Below are positions 10,901 to 18,937 of a stretch of 64,000 nt of DNA, piece after piece. This stretch comes from Shewanella avicenniae (GTDB lineage Bacteria; Pseudomonadota; Gammaproteobacteria; Enterobacterales; Shewanellaceae). The position numbers were made by a program, and so were the translations under genes. The stretch covers positions 1,860,001 through 1,924,000 of the forward strand of contig NZ_CP071503.1 of assembly GCF_017354945.1 (NCBI RefSeq), read 5' to 3'. The notes under the pieces are model-generated. The model was not told the origin of the DNA and searched no databases. It was given only the letters and a program-made list of their open reading frames with translations. Every line of letters begins with the position of its first letter. Position 1 is the stretch's first letter.

Positions 10901-11754
10901 GGTGGGGTATCACCGAAAACACTGGCATCATCATAGTCGTCAGTGATATCTGAATAGCTGCGAACGCCGATCAATTTATCGTTACACATGCTGCTAAATT
11001 CGCCAGCGCAGTCACCCACGTAAACACCTTGGCCCCATGGGTTGGTGTGGTCATAACCATCACCGCCGACATCGGCAAATGAAGGGTGATCAGTGTTCAC
11101 TCCAGAATCCAACACCCCAACAATGACACCTTCACCCATCGCAGCATTGCCCGTTGCAGTGCCATCCCATACTTTGTCAGCGCCGATAAATGCAGGGCTA
11201 GAATCCGTTGCTAATTGGTATGTTGCTTCACGCTCGACATAAGCAACTTCAGGTAGTTTCGATAACGTTTTCGCTTGTTCGGGAGTTAACTCAGCCGACA
11301 AACCGTTAAAGGCATAGTGAAATTTATCTTTCACTTGAACGGAAACACCTGCTGCCGCGGCCATCATCATCACGGTGTTTTGTTTCGAGTTCAGATACTG
11401 CACATATGATTTAACTTTGGCTGATGACACATTCAGCTTGGCACTGCCACCGCTTTTGGTGATCGAGGCACGATCAAGCTTAGTCGCCGCAAGGCTTGCA
11501 ACGCTACCTGAATAACTCGCTACGGGCGCATCGGCTAAACGGACGATATAGGTGTATTTTTTGTTGGCTAGGCCGGGCTCTTCAACAAACTTAAGCTTAC
11601 CAGTTTTGCTCGTTTGCCCCTTAACGCCTGTAGCCGCCTGTTTGAGGGAATTAGGAACTTGAATTGACGGGTGAAGGATAGGCGCTGCAACGGCGAAAAC
11701 GCCCATGCCCATCAAAGCTGCCGAAACAGCGATTGCGATTTTATTGTTTTTCAA
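7906..11754 (-). CDS. Secreted subtilisin-family (S8) serine protease with PA domain and GlyGly-CTERM tail
   Basis: 1282 residues from TTG 11754. An earlier ATG at 11805 is in frame but has no ribosome site, whereas AGGAAG lies 8 bases before the TTG, and the protein then begins as a signal peptide (KNNKIAIAVSAALMGMG). Domains in order: signal peptide, I9-type propeptide, S8 catalytic domain with an inserted PA domain, fibronectin-like and Ig/PKD-like repeats, and a C-terminal tail with Gly-Gly, hydrophobic helix and Arg-Arg (GlyGly-CTERM, processed by rhombosortase). The triad is Asp216 (LDSG), His295 (NGHGSH) and Ser638 (GTSMSS); add 17 for the longer start. It is probably a type II-secreted extracellular or surface protease. 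Confidence 0.93.
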   Translation of the reverse strand: MKNNKIAIAVSAALMGMGVFAVAAPILHPSIQVPNSLKQAATGVKGQTSKTGKLKFVEEPGLANKKYTYIVRLADAPVASYSGSVASLAATKLDRASITKSGGSAKLNVSSAKVKSYVQYLNSKQNTVMMMAAAAGVSVQVKDKFHYAFNGLSAELTPEQAKTLSKLPEVAYVEREATYQLATDSSPAFIGADKVWDGTATGNAAMGEGVIVGVLDSGVNTDHPSFADVGGDGYDHTNPWGQGVYVGDCAGEFSSMCNDKLIGVRSYSDITDDYDDASVFGDTPPAKNGEDYNGHGSHTASTAAGNVLLDVPYITPESGVEESDGIVTDLVFDRVAGIAPHANIVAYQICRPGDTDDTYGGCPTSAILKAIDDAVADGVDVINYSISGGGNPWDSATEMGFLAARDAGIFAAVSAGNGTDPEAYSTSKNAPWYTAVAASTHPRVIGSALTLGDESYLYTVGTGPAITEDITAAITYVADDLNGCEAFPADAFSGKIALIQRGSCSFSIKVNNAAAAGAVGVIVYNADGNDARLTMAALEETTIPSVFLGNSDGVAIKDAIDANADVSVTLSAKVVSTKGPADVLASFSLLGPNSYIDVITPSISAPGVDIYAAHSDQQFGHDVTGPAPSDFTLMSGTSMSSPHVAGAGALLKSAHPSWTPDNIRSALMLTATTAQAMFKADGVTAADPFDVGAGRIRVDLAAKTGLLMDEADENYINADPDLGGDPRTLNIPSMTDSNCVTSCSWTRTVTATAAGTWTAAGTAVDTESGLSITVTPASFSLAAGESQTLTITADVSELVDASTYAFGQLTLTSDDFPTAHMPIAVMSARSNLPAAFTIEAGRDKDQLVVADLKHLDMTGIDASVTGLSISDVYQGTVGQDSNVSSPLDDLSDGVDVIGYTVPANTEMFITNLTSAAAPDLDLWVFADIDGDGVLDIRAGASLRAGSNEAVSISNPIPGDYYIVVQSYQASAPDAQDPFTLKTTIVTDDTDDNFAVDLTGDNTDFALTYSWDDSFSIGDEGYAILTLTSTDEAVEDITIPVMFSRGEDDVILPAVSSIAGEFQPGVAHTISIPVAANPSDVARTYTIKALLPMGQEIANVSEGGVASETRVIWTITQAPHSAATTASFDLIPRQAGEYLMTLNHVVDSANAELLAQDYSFSIAEVAPELVVSAPAEVGERKSFTLDASGSTDANADELSYQWVQIAGTPLSFDATAASITMDAPDVGSDGEILSFQVTVSDRHGNSVNKIVTVNVVETPNHGGALGWFTLLMLPLVWLRRKTA

Positions 11755-12175
11755 AAGGAAGCTTCCTGTATTAGTTATGGTTGCAATACTTCCAAAATTA
11801 CTCATTCAAGGCGAAACCGAAGAGACTTGTCACCATGATGAGGATTAATTTTTAGCACTTTTGTTAAACTTTTCACAACCAACTGATAACGAATTTAAAC
11901 TTGTAAGAATGTAATGAATTGTTTGAGGCGGCATTTGGCTATGGCGGATAATTATCCAAAAAATTCATTAAATAATGCTGTTGTAGTTATGCCGTAGCTT
12001 GAACAAATTGACCATTCGGTGTGAAAAATATCAAATTGTACGTTGGCAGCAAATTACGGTGAAAGAATAGTGTAGGCGAGTATACCTATTGGGGGAGCGC
12101 GGTAATCACAGAGATCTTGTTAAACAAGGTTGGATTTAAAGAAGCCGCCAGCGCAGCTTCTTCAACGTGTTGAGC
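11755..12175. other. Intergenic region upstream of the subtilase gene
   Basis: AT-rich, with no convincing coding sequence. It must hold the protease promoter on the minus strand, which I cannot place with confidence. A perfect 12-bp palindrome GGATAATTATCC lies at 11946-11957 and could be an operator. The LDH-gene terminator sits at the right end (12139-12162). Confidence 0.4.
12139..12162 (-). terminator. Probable terminator of the LDH-family gene
   Basis: On the minus strand, AAGAAGC pairs with GCTTCTT around a 10-base loop that can pair further, followed by TTTAAAT. The tail is weak, so confidence is moderate. Confidence 0.5.
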
Positions 12176-13129
12176 TTAGCAGGCAAGCGCTGTGAGTTCA
12201 GATACCGATTCGATCACAGTACGGATCTGCTGATGAATCTGTTGCAACTGCGCCAGTTCCTCTGCGGTGAATGGATGCTCAAGTACTCTTTCTAGACCGC
12301 GGCGGCCAACCACCGCCGGTAAACTTAACACTGAGCCGTTTAAGCCATAATGACCATCCACCAACACGCCAACCGGTAGCACAGAATGTTCGTTCAGGCT
12401 GACAGCTTGAATAATGCGATAAACGCTGGCGGCAACGCCATGAGTGGTGTTGAGTTTGCGTTTAAAGATTTCGTAGCCAGCCTGTTTGACATCTTCAAGT
12501 AACTGCTGCGGTTCTAGTCGAGCTAAGCCATTATTGTCGCAGTAAAAATCGATAGGTTGTCCGCCAGCACCTAAAATACTGGCGGGCATAAAACAGTGGC
12601 TGCCATGTTCACCGAGGATGTAACCAAAGACATTCTTCGGATCTAAGCCGGTATAGTCTCCGACAATTTTCATCAATCTGGCGGTATCTACCACGCAACC
12701 ACTGCTAATCACCTGATGCACTTGATAACCGGTATTGTTGATAATAAAAAACGCTGCTAAGTCACAGGGATTGGTCACGACGATGAGAATGGCATTGGGA
12801 GCATGCTGTTCTATCTTTTGGGCGATGTCGACACAGATACGAGAATTGACTTCCGCCAGTTCAATACGCGGTTGACCGGCTTTAATTTGTGCGCCTGCGG
12901 TGATGACGACCAGGTCGGCATTGGCTAACATTCCATAATCATCGCCAGCGTTTAACCGAATATTCTTACCAAAAGTCAGAGAGCTGGCATGGCCAAAGTC
13001 CATCAGTTCACCTTCGGCTTTGGATTTGTTCTGATCGAGTAATACCAGTTCGCGGCAATTACCGAGGGCGAGTACATAGTTACACACCGCGACGCCAACT
13101 GCGCCGGCACCTATCACGCCTATTTTCAT
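12176..13129 (-). CDS. NAD-dependent L-2-hydroxyacid dehydrogenase of the LDH/MDH family
   Basis: 317 residues from ATG 13129. The longer reading from 13192 adds 21 residues ahead of the Rossmann strand and is unlikely. The NAD loop GAGAVG is at residues 7-12. Catalytic residues are in place: Arg88 (equivalent to LDH Arg109), Asp148 and Arg151 (Asp168/Arg171) and His175 in GEHGSH (His195). The mobile loop reads AGAQIKAGQPR, so the specificity position that is Gln in lactate and Arg in malate dehydrogenases is Ile82 here. This suggests a 2-oxoacid with a non-polar side chain, or relaxed specificity. Annotation as plain lactate dehydrogenase is therefore uncertain. Single gene, with a palindrome upstream at 13223-13240. 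Confidence 0.8.
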   Translation of the reverse strand: MKIGVIGAGAVGVAVCNYVLALGNCRELVLLDQNKSKAEGELMDFGHASSLTFGKNIRLNAGDDYGMLANADLVVITAGAQIKAGQPRIELAEVNSRICVDIAQKIEQHAPNAILIVVTNPCDLAAFFIINNTGYQVHQVISSGCVVDTARLMKIVGDYTGLDPKNVFGYILGEHGSHCFMPASILGAGGQPIDFYCDNNGLARLEPQQLLEDVKQAGYEIFKRKLNTTHGVAASVYRIIQAVSLNEHSVLPVGVLVDGHYGLNGSVLSLPAVVGRRGLERVLEHPFTAEELAQLQQIHQQIRTVIESVSELTALAC

Positions 13130-13222
13130 TATTTTGTCCGATAGTTGGATTACGATTGGCGCTGATTGTCCTTTAAATAAAACATTGAGCAAGGCAATCG
13201 GTTTAATTGGCGTAACCTAAAC

Positions 13223-13240
13223 CGTCAAATATATTTGACG
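13223..13240. promoter_or_regulatory. 18-bp perfect palindrome upstream of the LDH-family gene (candidate operator)
   Basis: CGTCAAATATATTTGACG is fully self-complementary and lies 94 bp before the dehydrogenase start codon in a 304-bp AT-rich gap. Nearby direct repeats of ATATTGAA follow at 13242-13260. I do not recognise the motif; it has the look of a dimeric repressor or activator site. Confidence 0.45.
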
Positions 13241-13392
13241 AATATATTGAACATATTGAATTTAATCTGTTTATTTTTAAAATATTAAATAAATATGGCA
13301 GTGTAAAAGATATATCGCTGGCGCTGATAAAACAACCGATAAACTGACTTGAAAGTGATAGTGTGTGACCGATAAATCTGCAAAACGCCATG

Positions 13393-13420
13393 AAAAAAAA
13401 CTGGCGGCAATGGCCGCCAG
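13393..13420 (-). terminator. Rho-independent terminator after the first DUF885 gene
   Basis: On the minus strand CTGGCGGC pairs with GCCGCCAG around a four-base loop, followed by eight T. It lies 13 bases past the DUF885 stop codon. Confidence 0.9.
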
Positions 13421-13433
13421 TATTGAGTAACCT

Positions 13434-15155
13434 TTATTTAACGGCAGGGATAAATTCTTCTTCTACGGCTTTTTTGAGCAATTTAGGCGGCAATAGACCT
13501 TGCGCCAAAATGAAGTCATGAAAATCTTTCTGATTGAACTTGCCACGTAATGCCATTTCCGTGGTAACTCTTAATTCTCTGAGATTCATGTAGCCGTAAA
13601 AGTAAGAGGTGGCTTGGCCGGGCATTCTAAAGGTGTAGCGTTCTACTTCATGCTTAGCAAAGGTTGGTGACAGCACCACATCATCTGTCAGCACTTTTTC
13701 GGCTTCGGCGGGTGAGATCATTCCCAAGTTAAGCATCGGATCCAAAAATGCACGGGCAGCGCGTTGTAAACGTGCTTGCAAAACAAACAGTTGGCCTTCT
13801 TTGGGAAAGTACTGTTTCATTACGGCTTCAGCATAGAGCGCCCAGCCTTCGACATTGGCGCTGTTCATGGCAAAAATTGCTCGTGCGGTGGAAACGCCGT
13901 TTTCCACCATCGCAGTAAATTGCAATTCGTGACCTGGGCGTGCTTCGTGGGCGGTTAAAGTCCAAGAAAATCCTTCGCCAGTAAAGTCATTGCCTTTGCT
14001 GTGAGGGTCGAGCATTGGCAACACAAACTCACCATATTCACCTTGGTTGCCAATCAATCGCGGTGGGTTCATATGAGCGGCTGGCGATACTGCAGTTTCT
14101 GCGGCTGAGGCTACGCGAATATTGGCTTGGCGTTTTGGCATCGACACGATGTCATGTTGTTTGACAATCTCTTCAATGGCCGTTAAGCGCTGTTTGAAAA
14201 AGGGTAATACGTTGTCGCCGGTGATCTGTTTCTGCTTCAGGGTACGGATAACGGCGCGATAATCGTTGTCTTTTAAGCCTTGCTGCGCCGCGATATCGGT
14301 GGCTAATACCTGCATTTCATCGCGAATTTCAGCAAAAGTGAACAGTGCTTGCTGCATTAACTGTTGTGGCGGCACGTCCACGCCATAGCCTTTCAATGCC
14401 GATTGATACATGGGCAGCGGCATCACGTTGCTTTTGCTGGCAATCGGTAACACCGTTTTTTTTAGCCATTGCTGATATTGGCGTAACTGTACTGACAGTG
14501 TGTCAAAGGCAGGTTGCCAGTCAGCGATGTTATTGGTTTCAAACAGACCTTTGATACCATCGAGGAACTTTTCTGTATTCTCAATCGCTTGCTCTACTTC
14601 GATGTAGTAGGGGGTTTTGAGTTGCTTGTTTGCTAATGCGGCCTCGGTGCGCTGCATCGCTTGCGTCACAATCGGGTCGTTGCCCGTCATGCCGACGTAA
14701 TGCTGTAACCGCGCCATCGCTTTTTGCTTCCGTTCGGCGCTATTTCTTTCATCAAGCAGGGTTTGCAACCCATTAAAAATAAATTCACTGACATTGTAGA
14801 AGGGCAAGGCGTATTGAACGGCAATATCACTGGCATTGATTTGCTGTTGCAGCGTATCAATCATGATCTGCAGATCTTGTTTCACCCGCGGGTCTGCTTC
14901 GGATTTTAATGCCACACTGAGTTTGGTGATTTCCGCTAAAGTCGTTTGCTTGGCGCGTTGTTCGGCGGCCATGCTTAAATCAGCGGCTAAGCCATCAACT
15001 TGTTCGATACCGAGTTGTGAGCCCATCTCAGGCTGTTGTGTCGCCATCACCGAAAGCACATTTATGGCGTACTGGTTACTGGTGGTGACCCACTGTGGCT
15101 CCGCGGCTGATAGTGAACAGCTGACCGCACACGCCAGCAATAGCATTTTTTTCAT
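13434..15155 (-). CDS. DUF885 family exported putative metallo-hydrolase
   Basis: 573 residues with a signal peptide (residues 1-17, MKKMLLLACAVSCSLSA). The family signature HEARPGH is at 403-409, resembling an HExxH-like zinc site with extended spacing (HExxPGH), preceded by GFSWTLTA. DUF885 proteins are predicted zinc peptidases of unknown substrate; some related ones act on peptides or aryl esters. Length is typical. It forms a single-gene unit with its own strong terminator. A distant paralogue, predicted to be a lipoprotein, is encoded at 34269-36047 with HEAIPGH at the same relative position. No specific function can be assigned. Confidence 0.85.
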   Translation of the reverse strand: MKKMLLLACAVSCSLSAAEPQWVTTSNQYAINVLSVMATQQPEMGSQLGIEQVDGLAADLSMAAEQRAKQTTLAEITKLSVALKSEADPRVKQDLQIMIDTLQQQINASDIAVQYALPFYNVSEFIFNGLQTLLDERNSAERKQKAMARLQHYVGMTGNDPIVTQAMQRTEAALANKQLKTPYYIEVEQAIENTEKFLDGIKGLFETNNIADWQPAFDTLSVQLRQYQQWLKKTVLPIASKSNVMPLPMYQSALKGYGVDVPPQQLMQQALFTFAEIRDEMQVLATDIAAQQGLKDNDYRAVIRTLKQKQITGDNVLPFFKQRLTAIEEIVKQHDIVSMPKRQANIRVASAAETAVSPAAHMNPPRLIGNQGEYGEFVLPMLDPHSKGNDFTGEGFSWTLTAHEARPGHELQFTAMVENGVSTARAIFAMNSANVEGWALYAEAVMKQYFPKEGQLFVLQARLQRAARAFLDPMLNLGMISPAEAEKVLTDDVVLSPTFAKHEVERYTFRMPGQATSYFYGYMNLRELRVTTEMALRGKFNQKDFHDFILAQGLLPPKLLKKAVEEEFIPAVK

Positions 15156-15283
15156 TGTTGTTTCCTGATCTTCTGTCGATTAGCGTTTGTTGAGTTATAC
15201 CGAACCGAGCAAATAAGGCCATAAAAAATCAGTAAACTTTTATGTTTACCGATGTTTCCCAACAAATCGTGCTGCTACTTGGC

Positions 15284-16216
15284 TTAAATTAACTGCCAGT
15301 AACGTAAGGCGCCAAATGCTGCAGCAGTGACCGGCAGTGATACCAAGGTGGTGACGGCAATGATGCTGGCGGCTAGACGATGATCGCCCCCAAGATTACG
15401 CACCATCACATAACTGGCTGCGGCAGTGGGCGCGATAGCCAGCAACAATACGATGCCGAGCGCTGTGTCTCTAAAACCCATAGAATAGGCGGCGAATACC
15501 ATCACCGCAGGATAGAGCACGCATTTACATACAGTGGCGACCACAATGTTGAACCAGTCGGCACTAAATGAACGAAACTGCAGTGATGCGCCAGTGCAGA
15601 TCAGCGCCAAGGGGAGGGTAAGTTGTGCAAAATAGTGACCGGTTTTCAATATCCATTCAGGGATGGAAATCTGTAGGTAAGAGAATGGCAGCGCCGCCAC
15701 AATGGCGATGATCAGCGGATTGGTTAGCATCCCTTTGATGGTGTGCAGTAAGGAGCGTTTTCCATCAAGATAAAAGTTAAGCACGAACACCGATAGAATA
15801 TTAAAAAGTATGGTGATTGAGCCTAAATAGACCGAAGCCACTGCAATTCCTTCGGTGCCATAGGTATTGGCGCAATAAGCTAAGCCGATAATGCCCATAT
15901 TGGCACGAAATCCGCCTTGGATCACCACACCTCTTGCGCTAGGTGGTGATACGCTGCGGTGACAAAACAGCATCAATACAGCAAAAAAAAGTGTGGTGGA
16001 CACCGCGCCAGTGACGATCAGCGGCAGGTTAGCGGCGTGACTAAAGTCAGATTGGCTAATCGACAAAAACAACAGTGCCGGCAGCGCAAGGTTAAACACC
16101 AATTTAGAACCGGCTTCAACAAAGCCTTCGTTAAGGATTTTATAACGATATAAGCCCCAGCCCATCAGTAATAAGATCAGCACTGGTACCAAAGTGTTAG
16201 CGATAAAGGTGAACAT
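15284..16216 (-). CDS. AEC (auxin efflux carrier) family transporter
   Basis: 310 residues with ten hydrophobic segments in a 5+5 arrangement and short loops, as in the AEC/bile-arsenite-riboflavin superfamily. The N-terminus (IANTLVPVLILLLMGWGLYRYKILNEGF) and the central GFRANMGIIGLAYC region are typical of bacterial members such as malonate or malate/lactate carriers. Substrate cannot be told from sequence. It is monocistronic, 128 bp upstream of the DUF885 gene on the same strand. Start ATG 16216 has a weak GGAACA ribosome site. Confidence 0.85.
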   Translation of the reverse strand: MFTFIANTLVPVLILLLMGWGLYRYKILNEGFVEAGSKLVFNLALPALLFLSISQSDFSHAANLPLIVTGAVSTTLFFAVLMLFCHRSVSPPSARGVVIQGGFRANMGIIGLAYCANTYGTEGIAVASVYLGSITILFNILSVFVLNFYLDGKRSLLHTIKGMLTNPLIIAIVAALPFSYLQISIPEWILKTGHYFAQLTLPLALICTGASLQFRSFSADWFNIVVATVCKCVLYPAVMVFAAYSMGFRDTALGIVLLLAIAPTAAASYVMVRNLGGDHRLAASIIAVTTLVSLPVTAAAFGALRYWQLI

Positions 16217-17069
16217 TAACGGTGTTCCATCGGGAATGATACAGGTGCAAATGCTGATTCAGTATTTGCCGAAGTACTCCATCCTAACAGAATTATGCTA
16301 AGAACCTAGTAGCTTGAAAGGGGGAATTACTTGAAAAGGTTAAAAAATTTGGGGGTTGAATTAACCCCCATGCCGAAACATTTAAATAAGCGTTAATGCA
16401 GCAGGGACGAGCATCAAAGCTTTTGCAGAGAACAACTTGTGCAACAACATCAAGCAATGTTGTTACGGATAAGCTGGATAAATCGGCCAAGCAGTGGATG
16501 ACTAATTCCACGATACGCAATGATGATTTCCAGCGATAGTCATGCTCCGACGCACTCGCTGGCAGTGTTCGGCATTCATTTAATGCTTTCATCTCCCCAA
16601 AGGGCACACAGCATTAAAACGAAAGAGGTTTGCAATTCAATACATTTACGGATAAACGCGTTGAACTTAGTGAGCTGAAGTTGCGAATTTGCTAGCCATC
16701 AACTCAATACATCATATGTATAACATATAGTTTTTTGAGCATGCGGTAAAATTACATCTGCTGTTTTTCAAAAGGGCTCACAATAGTGATGATTTCCGCA
16801 TTAGGATCACATATCACAGCAGATTTTTCTGATTTAGCGAGATAAAACCAAGTGAAACATAATGTAGCAACATGTTGATTACGAATGGATGGTTTAGTTA
16901 AAGGTAAATAATGATAAGCATAATACCTGAGATACGACATCACACGGAGCTGAGTGAGCAGAAGAGACTTAGTGTAGGTATTAAAGACGGGGATTGGTTA
17001 CACGAGATAAGCAGGTAGCGATTCGAAAACTGCTACCTGCCAAAGACGATAGAAACTTAGGGTTAGTTT
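16217..17069. other. 853-bp gap without a convincing protein gene
   Basis: Besides the hairpin-rich stretch at 16341-16620, bases 16621-17010 hold AT-rich sequence with no ribosome site or recognised domain. One minus-strand frame (16943-16752, 63 codons) has no family I recognise. The right end holds two hairpins downstream of ygiD (17011-17040 and 17050-17072). Confidence 0.4.
16341..16620 (-). ncRNA. Candidate structured non-coding RNA or dispersed repeat
   Basis: Read on the minus strand this stretch forms, in order, a stem CCAGCGA/TCGCTGG (16562-16530), a stem AACAACAT/ATGTTGTT (16464-16443) and a terminator-like hairpin GGGGGTT/AACCCCC (16369-16351) followed by an A/T tract with six T. 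A 104-codon minus-strand frame covers it, but its product is rich in Cys, Ser and Leu, has no domain, and runs through the terminator hairpin, so I do not call it a gene. Similar short frames feel familiar from other Shewanella genomes, which would fit an interspersed repeat. Class unknown. Confidence 0.35.
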
Positions 17070-17072
17070 CTA
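17011..17072 (-). terminator. Tandem hairpins at the 3' end of ygiD
   Basis: TAGAAACT/AGTTTCTA (17050-17072) includes the ygiD stop codon, and GCAGGTAGC/GCTACCTGC (17011-17040) follows it on the minus strand. Neither has a T-run, so they may stabilise the mRNA end or assist Rho-dependent termination rather than act as classic terminators. Confidence 0.4.
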
Positions 17073-17879
17073 TTCAGCAAGCGTTTTACCAAACCAAGTA
17101 AAGGCGCTGGAATGCTTGTTGAGAATCACCACATCGTCAGTTTGATCGGCAGGGCGACCGGCCAAGCCATAACAAACATGCAGTGGCAACAGGTGCTCTT
17201 CACGTGGCTGACAATAACGGGCATTAGGGGCTTGGCTCCAGTTGGCTAAACCTTGAGTGGCTTCAACCACATTATCGCCATTCACGGTATGTTGTAGCCA
17301 AGTTTCAAAACTTAGGTTTTTCTGTTCTCGTTCTTGGGTATGCGGCGCAAAAAATTCACGCATATTGTGGAACGAGAAGCCTGAACCAATCACCAATAAG
17401 TTATCGTAATCTAATGCTTGCAGTGCCTTACCAATCGCCAAATGTTGTTCGGGGCTAAGATTGTTAACCAGAGATAACTGCACACAAGGAATGTCCGCCT
17501 CTGGATACATCAACATCAACGGCACGAATAAGCCATGGTCATAACCGCGATTGGCATCTTGACGCACTGCAATACCAGCATGGTTCAGCGCATCATAAAC
17601 TTTTTGTGCCAGTGCTGGTTCGCCCGGTGCAGGATATTGGATCTTGTAGGTTTCAGCTGGGAAACCGTAATAGTCATAAATCATCCCCGGCTTGGCTGAT
17701 GCAGTGACCGTTGCAACCGTTTCTTCCCAGTGAGCGCTGATCAATAAAATTGCGCTTGGCTTGCCTAATTTGGGGGTTAAGCCCTTTAGATGTTTAACCA
17801 TTTGTGCGTGAGCAGGGTCATTCAGCAAAGGCATTGGGCCGCCGCCGTGAGAAATAAAACTAATGGTTGGCGTTTTCAT
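17070..17879 (-). CDS. ygiD: Class III extradiol ring-cleavage dioxygenase (YgiD/DODA family)
   Basis: 269 residues. The zinc ligands of the DODA family are recognisable: His11 in the N-terminal SHGGGPM motif and the His of SAHWEE near residue 48, with a third in the GSGFSFHNM region. Family members (E. coli YgiD, plant DODA) open catechol rings such as that of L-DOPA; LigB-like fold. The start has a strong AAGGAG site 7 bases upstream. It is the last gene of a minus-strand run doxX-yqjG-ygiD that handles quinones or catechols, opposite a LysR regulator. The physiological substrate is unknown. Confidence 0.9.
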   Translation of the reverse strand: MKTPTISFISHGGGPMPLLNDPAHAQMVKHLKGLTPKLGKPSAILLISAHWEETVATVTASAKPGMIYDYYGFPAETYKIQYPAPGEPALAQKVYDALNHAGIAVRQDANRGYDHGLFVPLMLMYPEADIPCVQLSLVNNLSPEQHLAIGKALQALDYDNLLVIGSGFSFHNMREFFAPHTQEREQKNLSFETWLQHTVNGDNVVEATQGLANWSQAPNARYCQPREEHLLPLHVCYGLAGRPADQTDDVVILNKHSSAFTWFGKTLAE

Positions 17880-17921
17880 AACATACTCCTTAAAAATAAT
17901 ATGGCTAAGGGCGATTTCAGC

Positions 17922-18869
17922 CTAAATACTGTCTGGACCCACAGGCACAATTCCATTGGGGTTTAGCGCCTTGATTGAGTAATAGCCTGCTTTAATATGC
18001 TCGATATTGACTGTGTCCTTGATACCATCGAGTGCTAACACGCGTTGTGTGTAAGCGTGCAGATACGGCATCTCTTTTAGCTGGTTTCGATTACATTTAA
18101 ACAAACTGTAGTAGGCAGCATCAAAACGGATGAGCGTGACAAACAATCGAATATCCGATTCAGTAAACAGGTCACCAAAGAGGAATGCGCGTCCATCGCT
18201 TAAACGCTGTTCTAGCATATCGAGCGTGTTGAATACGGCGTGATAAGCTTCTTCATAAGCTACTTGAGTAGTTGCGAATCCTGCTTTATATACGCCATTA
18301 TTCAGCGAGTTATACATCTGCTCGTTCAGTAAGTCGATATCATTCGCTAAATTTTCAGGGAACAACACAGGACCTTGATTAACCAATTCACTAAAGCCCG
18401 TATCAAACATGCGCACAATATCGGCAGACTCATTGTTGACGATGGTTTGGGTGTGCTTATCCCATAGCACTGGCACTGTCGCACGACCGGTAAACTGTGG
18501 ATCGGCTTTGGTGTAAAGCTGATGCACAAACGCTGCATCATTAAGCGGATCTGCGTTTAAGCCATCGAAGCCACCAAATTGCCAACCTTGATCTGACAGG
18601 CGCGGATTGACCACTGTAACGTCGATATAATCCGTCAGCCCTTTCAGCGCTCGAGCCATCAAGGTTCTCGATGCCCAAGGACAAATATAAGCAACGTAGA
18701 GATGGTAGCGGCCTTTCTCCGCTTTAAAACCCGCAATGCCAGTTGGGCCAGCGCTGCCGTCAGCTGTAATCCAGTTGCGAAAAGACGACGCCTGTCTTAC
18801 AAAGCGACCATCTTTATCTTTTGCTTGTACCGGTTGCCAATCTTCAGTCCATACACCATTGACTAACAT
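17922..18869 (-). CDS. yqjG: Glutathionyl-hydroquinone reductase (Xi-class GST, YqjG/ECM4)
   Basis: 315 residues from ATG 18869, six bases after AAGGAG; a GTG codon directly before it is less likely. The thioredoxin-like domain carries the Xi-class active site CPWA with Cys63, the same position as in E. coli YqjG, followed by the all-alpha GST domain. These enzymes reduce glutathionyl-hydroquinones to hydroquinones, with Cys63 taking the glutathione. It sits between doxX and ygiD on the same strand. E. coli also has yqjG next to a DoxX gene (yqjF), which supports a shared role. Confidence 0.93.
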   Translation of the reverse strand: MLVNGVWTEDWQPVQAKDKDGRFVRQASSFRNWITADGSAGPTGIAGFKAEKGRYHLYVAYICPWASRTLMARALKGLTDYIDVTVVNPRLSDQGWQFGGFDGLNADPLNDAAFVHQLYTKADPQFTGRATVPVLWDKHTQTIVNNESADIVRMFDTGFSELVNQGPVLFPENLANDIDLLNEQMYNSLNNGVYKAGFATTQVAYEEAYHAVFNTLDMLEQRLSDGRAFLFGDLFTESDIRLFVTLIRFDAAYYSLFKCNRNQLKEMPYLHAYTQRVLALDGIKDTVNIEHIKAGYYSIKALNPNGIVPVGPDSI

Positions 18870-18937
18870 CACTTACTCCTTGGAAATCTTCGGGCTTCGT
18901 CGCCGAAGCCCATTAACTTGTTTATTGCGTACTTAAC

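Noticed and set aside
13203..13391. 62-codon minus-strand frame between the LDH-family gene and the DUF885 terminator
   Set aside because: Overlaps the palindrome and AT-rich regulatory sequence, and shows no ribosome site or domain.
16293..16607. 104-codon minus-strand frame in the same gap
   Set aside because: It runs through a terminator-like hairpin and other stems and shows no domain; treated as a possible RNA or repeat instead.
16752..16943. 63-codon minus-strand frame in the gap before ygiD
   Set aside because: No ribosome site, no recognised domain, and composition like random AT-rich sequence; not called as a gene.
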